From: Flaviaestuariibacter sp. | GTDB lineage: Bacteria; Bacteroidota; Bacteroidia; Chitinophagales; Chitinophagaceae | Assembly (NCBI GenBank): GCA_025963645.1 | Contig: JAOQAI010000005.1 | Coordinates: 1-64,000 of the forward strand | Direction of reading: 5' to 3' | DNA: 64,000 nt | Shown: positions 25,343-33,924 of the stretch, piece after piece | How the letters are laid out: each line of letters opens with the position of its first letter | Numbering within the stretch: the stretch's first letter is position 1 | Made by a program: the position numbers and the translations under genes | Notes under the pieces: generated by a model | Seen by the model: the letters and a program-made list of their open reading frames with translations, nothing else | Told to the model about the DNA's origin: nothing | Database searches by the model: none

Positions 25343-25762
25343 ATGGCATACTCCGATAAATTATTAGAACATTACAACAACCCGCAAAATGTGGGCACGT
25401 TGGACAAAAGCAAAAGCACGGTTGGTACTGGTTTGGTTGGCGCCCCCGAGTGCGGCGACGTAATGCGTTTGCAAATAGAAGTGGATGACGCAACCGGTAT
25501 CATCAAAGACGCCAAATTCAAAACCTTTGGCTGTGGTTCTGCCATCGCTTCGTCTTCCGTAGCTACCGAGTGGCTGAAAGGCAAGAGCATTGACGAAGCC
25601 ATCACCATTGATAATATGGCGATCGTAGAAGAATTGAATTTGCCGCCGGTGAAGATTCACTGTTCGGTATTGGCTGAAGATGCTATTAAAGCAGCGATCA
25701 ACGACTACCGTCAAAAGAATGGCATGGAAGCCTTTAAGTTTGAAGAGAGCGTGATTCATTAA
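25343..25762 (+). CDS. iscU: Iron-sulfur cluster scaffold
   Basis: The 139-residue scaffold holds the nascent cluster. The three conserved cysteines are in APECGDVM, FKTFGCGSAIASSS and PVKIHCSVLAEDAI. The Asp next to the first cysteine is present. It lies directly downstream of iscS. Confidence 0.96.
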   Translation: MAYSDKLLEHYNNPQNVGTLDKSKSTVGTGLVGAPECGDVMRLQIEVDDATGIIKDAKFKTFGCGSAIASSSVATEWLKGKSIDEAITIDNMAIVEELNLPPVKIHCSVLAEDAIKAAINDYRQKNGMEAFKFEESVIH

Positions 25763-25842
25763 AATAGCTGCAAGCCACAAGCTAACAGTAATGAGCCTTT
25801 TGGTTCTAGAAGCTTGTAGCTAACAGCTCAAAGCTGTAAAAT

Positions 25843-26241
25843 ATGATTGCAGAAAAAGAAAATAAGGTTGACATAAGTTCTCTGCCAAAGGCGGAGCTGG
25901 GGGCAAATGCAATTTATGTAAGCGATAAAGCCCGTGACAAAGCACGGCAGCTAATGCAGGATGCCGGTATTGCTGATGATCCATCCTACTTTTTACGGGT
26001 AGGAGTTGTTGGCGGTGGCTGTTCCGGACTGAGTTATAAGTTGGATTTTGACAACGAGCAGAAGCCAATGGACCAGGTGTTTGAAGACAACGGGATTAAA
26101 GTAGTGACGGACCTGAAAAGCTTTTTATACCTGGTGAATACGATGCTGGATTTCTCTGATGGATTGAATGGTAAAGGCTTTTATTTTAATAACCCGAATG
26201 CCAGCAGGACTTGTGGCTGCGGCGAAAGTTTCGCTGTATAG
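25843..26241 (+). CDS. iscA: HesB/IscA-type iron-sulfur carrier
   Basis: The 132-residue A-type carrier has the three cysteines in VGGGCSGLSY and RTCGCGESF. It is about 25 residues longer than typical IscA at its N-terminus (MIAEKENKVDISSLPKAELG). It completes the isc cluster and is followed by a hairpin. Confidence 0.93.
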   Translation: MIAEKENKVDISSLPKAELGANAIYVSDKARDKARQLMQDAGIADDPSYFLRVGVVGGGCSGLSYKLDFDNEQKPMDQVFEDNGIKVVTDLKSFLYLVNTMLDFSDGLNGKGFYFNNPNASRTCGCGESFAV

Positions 26242-26286
26242 TCTGAACCTGGATTTGGGTGGAGTTATAGGATTTGGAAGAAATTC

Positions 26287-26313
26287 AAAGCCTTCGATAT
26301 AATCGGAGGCTTT
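26287..26313 (+). terminator. Hairpin after iscA
   Basis: AAAGCCTTCGAT pairs with ATCGGAGGCTTT (one G-T pair) over a 3-base loop. The T-run is weak, so termination is probable but not certain. Confidence 0.6.
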
Positions 26314-26326
26314 GTGATATAAACGT

Positions 26327-26352
26327 CATTGCGAGCGCCTCGCGAAGCAAAC
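26327..26352. repeat. Dispersed repeat fragment (GTCATTGCGAG type)
   Basis: GTCATTGCGAGCG...CGCGAAGCAA resembles a widespread short bacterial palindromic repeat. A single copy is present in the window. Confidence 0.45.
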
Positions 26353-26552
26353 CCGTGCATTCAGAGACACCTTTTTAGATACTAGTTAAGAAGTTTCTAT
26401 CGTAGCAAGAGATGACTGCTCTTGGAATGAGAACAATCCTCTTAGTAATTAGCTTTCCTCATCATCTTACAAATCCGCCCAAATCCAGGTTCAGACATCT
26501 GGTTCAGAATTCCTTATTTTACATTCAGAATTTCGCATTTTACATTTCACTC

Positions 26553-27272
26553 ATGATCTCCATCTGTAAAAAAGAACTGGCTCAGTTTTTCAGCAGCCTC
26601 ACCGGCATCATCGCCATCGTGGTTTTCCTGTTGGTGAACGGCTTGGTGCTGTTTGTTTTCCGGAATAATATTTTAGAGAACGGCTATGCTACGCTGGATG
26701 ATTTTTTTTCTTTTGCGCCCTGGATATTGATTTTCCTCATACCCGCCATTACCATGCGCAGCTTTGCGGATGAATACCGGGCCGGCACCTTCGAAGTGTT
26801 GCGCACCAAGCCATTGACAGCCTGGCAAATTGTAACCGGCAAATTTTTGGGTAGCTTGGTGATCGTCATCATTGCGTTGCTGCCTACCATTGTTTATTAC
26901 TTCAGCATCAACAGCTTAGCGGCTACTACTGGCATTGATTCCGGTGCTGCCATCGGGTCTTATATCGGGCTGCTTTTCCTGGCGGCAGTCTTTACTGCTA
27001 TCTGTATCTGCGTGAGCAGTTTCACACCCAACTCCATTGTTTCATTTATCATCAGTCTGATTGCTCTAATCGTTTTGTATTATGGATTTAACGCGGTCTC
27101 GCAGTTGCCAGGGCTGTCAGCGGGTATTGATTATTATATTGAAATGATTGGTATTGATTTCCATTACAGCAGCATTAGCCGTGGTGTGTTAGATACGAGA
27201 GATCTTATTTATTTTCTGAGTTTGATTCTTTTTTTTCTATTCATAACAAAGCAAAACATCCAAAAAAGATAG
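26553..27272 (+). CDS. gldF: Gliding-motility ABC transporter permease GldF
   Basis: This 239-residue inner-membrane protein has about six helices of the ABC-2 type. The segment FFSFAPWILIFLIPAITMRS and SFADEYRAGTFEVLRTKPLT matches GldF. The ATG at 26553 (MISICKKELAQFF) is the family start. GldF and GldG act with the ATPase GldA in gliding bacteria. No gldA is near here. The next gene, gldG, follows after 9 bases. A related role in non-gliding members is possible. Confidence 0.9.
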   Translation: MISICKKELAQFFSSLTGIIAIVVFLLVNGLVLFVFRNNILENGYATLDDFFSFAPWILIFLIPAITMRSFADEYRAGTFEVLRTKPLTAWQIVTGKFLGSLVIVIIALLPTIVYYFSINSLAATTGIDSGAAIGSYIGLLFLAAVFTAICICVSSFTPNSIVSFIISLIALIVLYYGFNAVSQLPGLSAGIDYYIEMIGIDFHYSSISRGVLDTRDLIYFLSLILFFLFITKQNIQKR

Positions 27273-27281
27273 GAGAAGAAT

Positions 27282-28979
27282 ATGAAAGGAAAGAGTCTAT
27301 GGATCGTTGCAATTGTGGCCTTGGTTGCTATTAATATTTTAGCAGCACTCGTTCATGCCCGCTTTGACCTAACCGAAGAGAAGCGGTATTCACTAAGTAA
27401 GCCTACACAAAAGCTTTTGCAAAATCTGGGTAGCACTGTTACAATTGATGTATTTGTTGAAGGTTCGGAATTGCCGGCAGTTGTTCGCAAGTTTCGGGCT
27501 TCTATCGAAGATTTTTTAGCGGCTTCTAAGGAGTATGGTGGCGCTCAGCTCCAATATAATTTTATCAATCCGTATGCTGGCACAGATACAGCAGCAGTAC
27601 GCCTTGTAGAAGATTCCCTGTACTCGAATTACAATCTCTTTCCCGTACAATTGAATGCGCCGGCTAAGGTGGGCGATAAACTGGAAGTGAGTAAGATCCT
27701 TCATGGCGCAGTCATTCGGTATGGCGATAAAGCAGTTGGTGTTGATCTTCTAAAAGGCGCTAAATCATTTGGTACCGAGCCTGAGCAATTGGCGGAATTA
27801 TATAATAATGTAGAAGCCTCTATCGAATACAAATTTGCTTCAGCCATTGAAAAGCTGACAGCAAAAGAAAAACCCATTGTGGCTTATGCATTAGGTCATG
27901 GGGAAACCTGGGGCTACAATATCAATGATGCATTTATAACATTGCAGGAGTCATATCGCACCGATACTTTCAATATTGCGGAAGCGCCTTTTATTCCGAA
28001 AGGGATCAATGCCCTGGTCATCTTAAAGCCAACCCGTCCGTTTCCTGATGCCGATAAATTAAAGATTGATCAATACATCATGAACGGCGGAAAAGTGTTC
28101 TGGATGATTGATAATATGTACGCTGAGTTCGATAGCCTTTACCAATCGCAGGGCTTTATAGCTTTTGACAGGGGATTGAATTTAGAGGACCTGCTGTTCA
28201 ACTATGGCGTCCGCCTCGATCAAACCCTGGTGCAGGACCGCCAAAGCGATCAGCTACCGCGGGTAAGTGGCGAAGGCGGCCAGCAAAGCGTGGTGGATTG
28301 GCCTTTCTTCCCAGTGCTGAATGGCTCTGAACATCCCATCTCTAAAAACCTCGACGGCGTTCGATCCCTCTTTCCAACCAAATTGGATACGGTAGAAGCC
28401 GAAGGCATTCGCAAAACGGTGTTGCTGCAAACCTCTAATAATAGCCGCTTATTACCGGCACCTGCCAAGATTGATTTTGAATTCCTGCAAATAGCGCCGG
28501 ATGAAAAACTGTTCCGGCAGCGGAATGTGCCGATCGCAGTGTTGCTGGAGGGCAATTTTCGTTCCTTGTATAGGGGCAGGGCGCCCCGTGCCACCCAGGA
28601 CTCATTAGCTGCTTATGGTGTTCCTTTTTTGGGTCAAACTACGCAGCCGGGCAAGATGATTGTCGTATCGGACGGGGACATTGCCATGAACCAGTTCAGC
28701 CCTTCTATGGGACCGCTGCCGATGGGCATGAATCTTTTTACCCGCTATACTTATGCGAACAAGGATTTCTTTACCAACAGCCTGGAGTACCTGGTAAACC
28801 CGTCCGATATTTTACAAACCCGCGCCAAGGAATATACCCTGCGCTTGCTGGATCCAAAGCGGGTAGAAGAAGAGCGCACCAAATGGCAGGCGATCAATAT
28901 CGTGTTGCCCATTGCCCTGATCATTGGCTTTGGCACACTTTTTCAATACCTGCGCAGGAGAAAGTATGCTACGGCTTAG
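27282..28979 (+). CDS. gldG: Gliding-associated ABC transporter component GldG
   Basis: The 565-residue protein has an N-terminal membrane helix (VAIVALVAINILAALVHARF-like), a long periplasmic region with the ABC-type uncharacterised domain (GSTVTIDVFVEGSELP; YALGHGETWG; IMNGGKVFWMIDNM), and a C-terminal helix before a basic tail. This is the GldG architecture, related to IFT52-like/DUF4350 domains. It is paired with gldF. Confidence 0.9.
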   Translation: MKGKSLWIVAIVALVAINILAALVHARFDLTEEKRYSLSKPTQKLLQNLGSTVTIDVFVEGSELPAVVRKFRASIEDFLAASKEYGGAQLQYNFINPYAGTDTAAVRLVEDSLYSNYNLFPVQLNAPAKVGDKLEVSKILHGAVIRYGDKAVGVDLLKGAKSFGTEPEQLAELYNNVEASIEYKFASAIEKLTAKEKPIVAYALGHGETWGYNINDAFITLQESYRTDTFNIAEAPFIPKGINALVILKPTRPFPDADKLKIDQYIMNGGKVFWMIDNMYAEFDSLYQSQGFIAFDRGLNLEDLLFNYGVRLDQTLVQDRQSDQLPRVSGEGGQQSVVDWPFFPVLNGSEHPISKNLDGVRSLFPTKLDTVEAEGIRKTVLLQTSNNSRLLPAPAKIDFEFLQIAPDEKLFRQRNVPIAVLLEGNFRSLYRGRAPRATQDSLAAYGVPFLGQTTQPGKMIVVSDGDIAMNQFSPSMGPLPMGMNLFTRYTYANKDFFTNSLEYLVNPSDILQTRAKEYTLRLLDPKRVEEERTKWQAINIVLPIALIIGFGTLFQYLRRRKYATA

Positions 28980-29002
28980 CTTGCCAACGGATGGCGGTTA
29001 AG

Positions 29003-29010
29003 TATCTTTG
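29003..29010 (+). promoter_or_regulatory. -7 promoter element of the terC gene (TATCTTTG)
   Basis: TATCTTTG matches TAnnTTTG, 24 bases before the next ATG. Confidence 0.65.
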
Positions 29011-29034
29011 CCTCCTCACCTTTAGCTTGGAACT

Positions 29035-30018
29035 ATGACACATGACCAATGGACCTACGTAATTTTTGGCGCTATCTTATTGGTGGCCCTTGTCTTTGAT
29101 CTGGGCTTGCTCAGCAAAAAGGGTGAACAGATCACTATTAAAAAGGCACTTTACCAAACACTTTTTTGGGTTGGCCTTTCCTTAGCTTTTGGTGGTTATT
29201 TGTGGGTAGATGCAGGCAGCGGTCCGGCAGTAAAATACATCCTGGCTTACCTCATGGAGTGGAGCCTGAGCATTGATAACATTTTTGTATTCATCCTCAT
29301 CTTCACCTTCTTTAAAGTAAATGAGGATGATGCCGGCAGAGCCCTGTTAATAGGGATTTTGCTAGCCATTGTTTTCCGTATCATTTTCATTGCGGTAGGT
29401 ATCGAATTAGTAGAACGCTTTAGCTGGGTGCTTTACATCTTTGGTGCTTTCCTGGTCTATACGGGTATCAAATTATTCTCGAAAGGAGATGAGGAAGAAT
29501 TCAATCCTGGCGAATCGAAGATCTACCAGATCATTACAAAGATGTTCCGCGTAACATCGGAGCCTGCCGCTGGCAAGTACATAATCAAAAGAGATGGAAA
29601 AACATTCCTGACATCTTTAGCAGTGGTTGTATTTATTCTTGCAGCAACCGATATTGTTTTTGCACTGGATTCCATTCCCGTTGTGTTGGGGGTAGTAAAA
29701 GAAGTGGGAAAAGAGCTGACCTCCACCGATACCATCGTTATTTATTCATCCAACATCTTCGCGGTATTGGGTTTGCGGTCGCTCTTCTTTTTAATGCGTG
29801 GCGCCGTTTCCAAATTCGATTTCCTGCAGCAAGGCATTGCTATTGTGCTGGTCTTTATCGGGCTTAAAATGTTGGTGGAATTCTTCCATATTCATGTGCC
29901 GATCTGGGTATCGCTGCTGGTCATTGTAGCGTGCCTTGGAGGTTCTGTGTGGTACTCTATCTATCATGCCCGCAAGAACACGCCACCGGATTATGACGAT
30001 GGAAGCATGTCCGAATGA
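29035..30018 (+). CDS. TerC family membrane protein
   Basis: The 327-residue protein has eight or nine helices with the acidic membrane motifs MEWSLSIDNIFVFILIF and AATDIVFALDSIP of the TerC family (Alx/TerC), implicated in metal (Mn2+) export and tellurium resistance. The true substrate is not shown by the sequence. Its stop overlaps the start of murF-alr (ATGA), so the two are translationally coupled. I see no functional reason for the coupling. Confidence 0.9.
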   Translation: MTHDQWTYVIFGAILLVALVFDLGLLSKKGEQITIKKALYQTLFWVGLSLAFGGYLWVDAGSGPAVKYILAYLMEWSLSIDNIFVFILIFTFFKVNEDDAGRALLIGILLAIVFRIIFIAVGIELVERFSWVLYIFGAFLVYTGIKLFSKGDEEEFNPGESKIYQIITKMFRVTSEPAAGKYIIKRDGKTFLTSLAVVVFILAATDIVFALDSIPVVLGVVKEVGKELTSTDTIVIYSSNIFAVLGLRSLFFLMRGAVSKFDFLQQGIAIVLVFIGLKMLVEFFHIHVPIWVSLLVIVACLGGSVWYSIYHARKNTPPDYDDGSMSE

Positions 30019-32456
30019 CCTATACGGCTTCCAACATAGCAGCGATCATTGCGCCGGAGACCAATCTTTCGGCTCCGGATGCACCTATCGAGCACCTGCT
30101 TACGGATAGCCGCAAACTGGTAGTAGTCGGCACAACCCTTTTCTTTGCCCTGCCGGGTGTGCAGCGGAAAGGAAACCTTTTTATCCCACAACTATACAAA
30201 GCCGGCGTTCGCCATTTTGTAGTGGATAAGTCACCGGTAGCGGAAGATTATAACGATGCGGTTTTTTATACCGTGCCCGATGTATTAGGAGCGTTGCAAA
30301 GTTTAGCGGTGCATCACCGCCGGCAGTTTTCTATCCCGGTTATCGGCATCACGGGCAGTAATGGAAAAACGGTGGTGAAGGAATGGCTGTACCAGCTATT
30401 ACATCCCGATTTTAATATTGTTAGAAGCCCGAAAAGTTATAACTCTCAGGTGGGTGTGCCACTCAGTGTTTGGCAAATGGAGGAGCAACATACACTGGGC
30501 ATTTTTGAAGCCGGTATTTCTAAAAGGGGTGAAATGCGGGCTTTGGAAAACATCATACAGCCAACTATCGGCGTATTGACCAGCCTTGGCGAAGCGCACA
30601 GCGAAGGCTTTTCATCGCTACAGCAAAAGTTAGAGGAAAAGCTGGGTCTATTCCAAAATGTAGATACGATCATCGCGCCACCACTATGGGTAGAAGCTGG
30701 CAACAAGGTATTTACCTGGGGCGAAGAGAGTGGCTCAACGATGCAGGTGCTCCAAAAAAAGGTCACTATTAACGCTGATGTCGTTTGTCTCTACAAAGAT
30801 TCTGAACTCCATTTCCAGTTGCCTTTTTCAGACGAAGCTTCCATTGCCAATGGGCTTACCTGTTGCAGCGTTTTGCTGCATTTAGGATATGATGCAGCTA
30901 CTATCAACGAGCGGCTGGCAACAGTGCATCGCATTGACATGCGCCTGCAATTAGCTCATGGCGCCGGTGGCAGCACTTTGATCAACGACAGCTACAGCGC
31001 TGATCTTACTTCCCTGCAAGGCGCACTCAACTTTTTAGCGCAACAGAAAAAAGGGGAAGGCCGCACCGTCATCCTATCTGACTTTGTAGAATCTGGCAAA
31101 GGTGCTGTAGAATTATACGATGCCATTGCGCAGGCACTGGTGCAGCACCGGATCGATAAAGTGGTGGCAATCGGCAGTGGTATTTCGCAATACCTGCCCC
31201 TGCAATTGCCCGATGGCATGCAGCTGCAGGCTTACCCGGATACGGAAAGTTTTTTAGCCACGTTACGCACTGCTTCTTTCGCCGGCGAAACCGTATTGAT
31301 AAAAGGCGCCCGGCATTTCCGGTTCGAACGCATCGTGACGGCGCTGGAAACCAAGGTGCACCAAACCGTTATGGAGATCAACCTGAATGCATTGGCGCAT
31401 AACCTCAAAGGTTATCAAAGTTTACTGCAGCCGGGCACCAAGACCATGGCAATGGTGAAAGCCTTCTCCTACGGCAGTGGCTCCTCGGAGATCGCTGCGA
31501 CACTTCAGTTTCATGGCATTGATTACTTAGGCGTGGCCTATGCCGATGAAGGCATCGAGCTGCGCAAGGCTGGCATATCCGTTCCCATCATGGTAATGAA
31601 TGCGGATGCCTCCGGCTTTGCGGCGTTGGTAGAACATAGTTTGCAACCGGTTCTCTATTCCTTTGCTATTCTCCGCCAATTTGAGGCCTACCTGGAAGGG
31701 CAGGGTTTAACGGGTTATCCGGTGCATATAGAGATCGAGACCGGTATGCACCGACTCGGTTTTGCTATAGGAGAGATAGAAGAACTTAGTACAATGCTTG
31801 CAGCATCGCGTTGGATAAAAGTGCAATCCGCCTTCAGTCACCTGGCTGCCAGCGAAGATGCCGCGCAGGATGCCTATACATTGGAACAGGCAGCGATTTT
31901 TACGACTGCAGCAAATCAATTAGAAAAAAGCCTGGCTTATCCTTTCTTAAAACATATTTCCAACTCGGCTGCTATTATCCGGCACCCGCAACTACAGTTG
32001 GATATGGTGCGCTTAGGTATTGGACTATATGGAATTGAGATCGCTACGGAAAGCCTGGAACTGCAACCGGTGGCTACGCTTCGATCTACCATTGCGCAGC
32101 TAAAACGCCTGCAGGCTGGCGATACGGTGAGCTATGGCCGCCGTGGTGTAATAAAAGAAGAAACCCTCGTTGCCACGGTGCGCATTGGTTATGCCGATGG
32201 CTATTCCCGCCGGCTGGGCAATGGCGTTGGTAAGATGTGGGTGAGCGGACACCTGGCACCTGTCATTGGTTCTGTTTGCATGGACATGACCATGCTGGAT
32301 GTAACGAAGATTCCCGGTGTAAAGGAGGGAGATACCGTAGTAGTATTTGGCGCGGAGCTGCCTGTGCAGCAGTTAGCCGATTGGTGTGGCACCATTCCTT
32401 ACGAGATCATGACCGGCGTATCGCAGCGGGTGAAGCGGGTGTATTTCCAGGAGTGA
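30015..32456 (+). CDS. murF-alr: MurF-alanine racemase fusion
   Basis: The 813-residue fusion has an N-terminal Mur-ligase part (1 to about 450) with the ATP loop GITGSNGKTVVKEW, and a C-terminal alanine racemase (about 455-813) with PLP lysine in MAMVKAFSYGSG and the catalytic tyrosine in RIGYADGYSRRLGNG. Such fusions are standard in Bacteroidota. They provide D-Ala and may attach D-Ala-D-Ala to the UDP-MurNAc tripeptide. In the Mur part the loop equivalent to YNANPSSM of the stand-alone MurF reads YSADLTSL, so ligase activity is uncertain. A separate complete MurF is encoded at 52.3 kb. Confidence 0.94.
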   Translation: MTYTASNIAAIIAPETNLSAPDAPIEHLLTDSRKLVVVGTTLFFALPGVQRKGNLFIPQLYKAGVRHFVVDKSPVAEDYNDAVFYTVPDVLGALQSLAVHHRRQFSIPVIGITGSNGKTVVKEWLYQLLHPDFNIVRSPKSYNSQVGVPLSVWQMEEQHTLGIFEAGISKRGEMRALENIIQPTIGVLTSLGEAHSEGFSSLQQKLEEKLGLFQNVDTIIAPPLWVEAGNKVFTWGEESGSTMQVLQKKVTINADVVCLYKDSELHFQLPFSDEASIANGLTCCSVLLHLGYDAATINERLATVHRIDMRLQLAHGAGGSTLINDSYSADLTSLQGALNFLAQQKKGEGRTVILSDFVESGKGAVELYDAIAQALVQHRIDKVVAIGSGISQYLPLQLPDGMQLQAYPDTESFLATLRTASFAGETVLIKGARHFRFERIVTALETKVHQTVMEINLNALAHNLKGYQSLLQPGTKTMAMVKAFSYGSGSSEIAATLQFHGIDYLGVAYADEGIELRKAGISVPIMVMNADASGFAALVEHSLQPVLYSFAILRQFEAYLEGQGLTGYPVHIEIETGMHRLGFAIGEIEELSTMLAASRWIKVQSAFSHLAASEDAAQDAYTLEQAAIFTTAANQLEKSLAYPFLKHISNSAAIIRHPQLQLDMVRLGIGLYGIEIATESLELQPVATLRSTIAQLKRLQAGDTVSYGRRGVIKEETLVATVRIGYADGYSRRLGNGVGKMWVSGHLAPVIGSVCMDMTMLDVTKIPGVKEGDTVVVFGAELPVQQLADWCGTIPYEIMTGVSQRVKRVYFQE

Positions 32457-32491
32457 CAGCCCCCTGTCCCCCTAAAAGGGAACTTAGGTCA

Positions 32492-32767
32492 GTGAGACTT
32501 TTCGTTTACGATCTCTCCTCCAGAAGAGTGTTTATACTGATAGTTATGATTGCATTGTCATGGGGCACAGTAGCAACGATTGCCTATCGATTTAGTAGGA
32601 ACACGCCTCTGGTGTGTTCAAATGAAAAGGATGTTAATGATTTAGAACACGCCAAAGGCATGTTCCTGGAAAACTTCCCCACAAGCGTAAGCAATTTCCC
32701 CAAAAAAATCTCTTGCCTGCCTTTTTTGACATGGCAGGGTTATGTTATACACTCTACTATTAATTAA
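32492..32767 (+). CDS. Possible small membrane protein
   Basis: A GTG-started frame of 91 residues has a single hydrophobic helix (VFILIVMIALSWGTVATIAY) and a soluble tail with two cysteines. It follows murF-alr by 35 bases on the same strand. No family is recognised. The frame is also open through the 3' part of murF-alr, so the evidence for this gene is mostly composition. Confidence 0.3.
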   Translation: MRLFVYDLSSRRVFILIVMIALSWGTVATIAYRFSRNTPLVCSNEKDVNDLEHAKGMFLENFPTSVSNFPKKISCLPFLTWQGYVIHSTIN

Positions 32768-32783
32768 AACAAAACCTTCAATC

Positions 32784-32948
32784 ATGGGAAATCTATTGTA
32801 CACCATTGTTGTTATCCTCGTTATTATTTGGCTGCTCGGCTTCATAGGCTTTAATAGCTTTGGCATGGGCAATTTGATTCATGTATTAATTGTTATTGCA
32901 ATTATTGTGTTCCTGATCAAATTATTAGGCGGCAGCAGAAGAATATAA
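32784..32948 (+). CDS. Lmo0937-family small membrane protein
   Basis: The 54-residue protein MGNLLYTIVVILVIIWLLGF plus a second helix and the tail GGSRRI matches the lmo0937 family of two-helix small proteins. The family is often stress-induced. No function is known. A TTGACA/TATGTT-like promoter pair lies about 60-30 bases upstream, unlike the TAnnTTTG boxes elsewhere. Confidence 0.8.
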   Translation: MGNLLYTIVVILVIIWLLGFIGFNSFGMGNLIHVLIVIAIIVFLIKLLGGSRRI

Positions 32949-33062
32949 AAGCAAGGTTGCTTTGGTAACCGGAAGACTTTGTAAAGGGCTGCTTCATTAG
33001 CGGCCTTTTACTTTTGGATTAATGCCAAACAGCATCAAACCGGCAGGAGGGTACGCAACCCT

Positions 33063-33070
33063 TATCTTTG
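33063..33070 (+). promoter_or_regulatory. -7 promoter element of lspA (TATCTTTG)
   Basis: TATCTTTG matches TAnnTTTG, 19 bases before the GTG start. Confidence 0.65.
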
Positions 33071-33089
33071 CCCTCATTAAAAACTACAT

Positions 33090-33809
33090 GTGAAACTTCG
33101 TTCTGCCGTACTCATCATCCTGCTTATCATTCTTGCCGACCAGGCGTTGAAGATCTGGATCAAGACCTCTTTTCCTTTTGGCCCGGTGATGAATATGGGC
33201 GGCGTCGAATGGGCCCGCCTGTATTTTATAGAAAATGAAGGCATGGCTTGGGGGATGAAACTGTTCGGCGGCAAATGGGGCAAGATCACGCTAACGCTGT
33301 TCCGGTTAGTGGCGGTTATTTTCGGTTCCTGGTACCTCGTAAAGATCACCCGCGAAAGATATACCCGTGGTTTTATCGTTTGCGCTTCCCTGATTTATGC
33401 CGGCGCGTTGGGCAATCTTATCGATAGCATGTTTTATGGATTGATCTTTTCCAGATCGGATTACAGCACGGTGGCTTCGGCTTTTCCTCCGGGCGGCGGC
33501 TATGAAGGTTTTTTGCAGGGGCATGTGGTGGATATGCTTTATTTTCCGATTGTAAGGGATGCCACCTGGCCTTCGTGGATGCCCATCATTGGTGGAAATG
33601 GGTTCGAATTTTTCAGCCCGATCTTTAATATTGCCGATGCGGCTATTTCCATTGGTGTGATCACATTATTGATTTTCCAGAAGCGGTTCTTGCATAAACA
33701 CGAAGCCTCCCCAACCCCACACCTCACCCCCGCCTCTCCTGAAGGAGAGGAGCGACCTCACCCTGACCCTCTCCTTGGAGGAGAGGGAACCACGCACAGA
33801 CCCGGATAA
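33090..33809 (+). CDS. lspA: Lipoprotein signal peptidase
   Basis: The 239-residue inner-membrane aspartyl protease cleaves lipoprotein signal peptides. It has four helices and the two catalytic aspartates in GNLIDSMFYG and FNIADAAISIG. The start is GTG: the ATG two bases earlier is followed at once by a stop. The family sequence ends near residue 207 (FLHKHEAS). The remaining 30 residues (PTPHLTPASPEGEER and on) are translated palindromic repeat, so the original stop was lost or displaced. Elsewhere in Bacteroidota lspA often follows ileS and the DksA-like gene. Here it stands alone with its own promoter. Confidence 0.92.
   Translation: MKLRSAVLIILLIILADQALKIWIKTSFPFGPVMNMGGVEWARLYFIENEGMAWGMKLFGGKWGKITLTLFRLVAVIFGSWYLVKITRERYTRGFIVCASLIYAGALGNLIDSMFYGLIFSRSDYSTVASAFPPGGGYEGFLQGHVVDMLYFPIVRDATWPSWMPIIGGNGFEFFSPIFNIADAAISIGVITLLIFQKRFLHKHEASPTPHLTPASPEGEERPHPDPLLGGEGTTHRPG
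33715..33790. repeat. Double REP-like palindrome in the 3' end of lspA
   Basis: CCTCTCC-TGAA-GGAGAGG (33733-33750) and CCCTCTCC-TTGGA-GGAGAGGG (33767-33787) are tandem members of the repeat also found inside ileS. They encode the C-terminal tail of LspA. Confidence 0.8.
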
Positions 33810-33832
33810 TACTATCAGGTTTATAGAAAATA

Positions 33833-33867
33833 AAATACCCGCAACATCAGTAACGTTGCGGGTATTT
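33833..33867. terminator. Bidirectional terminator between lspA and fumC
   Basis: AAATACCCGCAAC pairs exactly with GTTGCGGGTATTT over a 9-base loop, between two converging genes. Confidence 0.75.
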
Positions 33868-33924
33868 AGGTATGGTTGAATAAGCAGGCCTATGTGCGGC
33901 AGCGAAGTCTCCCCACCGGGAGAT

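Larger units (their letters stand above)
26242..26552. other. Intergenic region between iscA and gldF
   Basis: This region holds the hairpin at 26287-26313, a fragment of a CATTGCGAG-type dispersed repeat (about 26327-26352), and two tandem copies of a CAGAATT...TTTTACATT unit at about 26500-26550. The frame that extends gldF upstream to 26412 crosses these repeats and is not taken as coding. Confidence 0.5.

Noticed and set aside
32237-32491. Plus-strand frame upstream of the possible small membrane protein
   Set aside because: This part overlaps the 3' end of murF-alr in another frame and is a shadow; only the part after 32492 is considered.
33715-33790. Possible CRISPR-like repeats
   Set aside because: There are only two unequal palindromes with no spacer pattern and no cas genes in the window.
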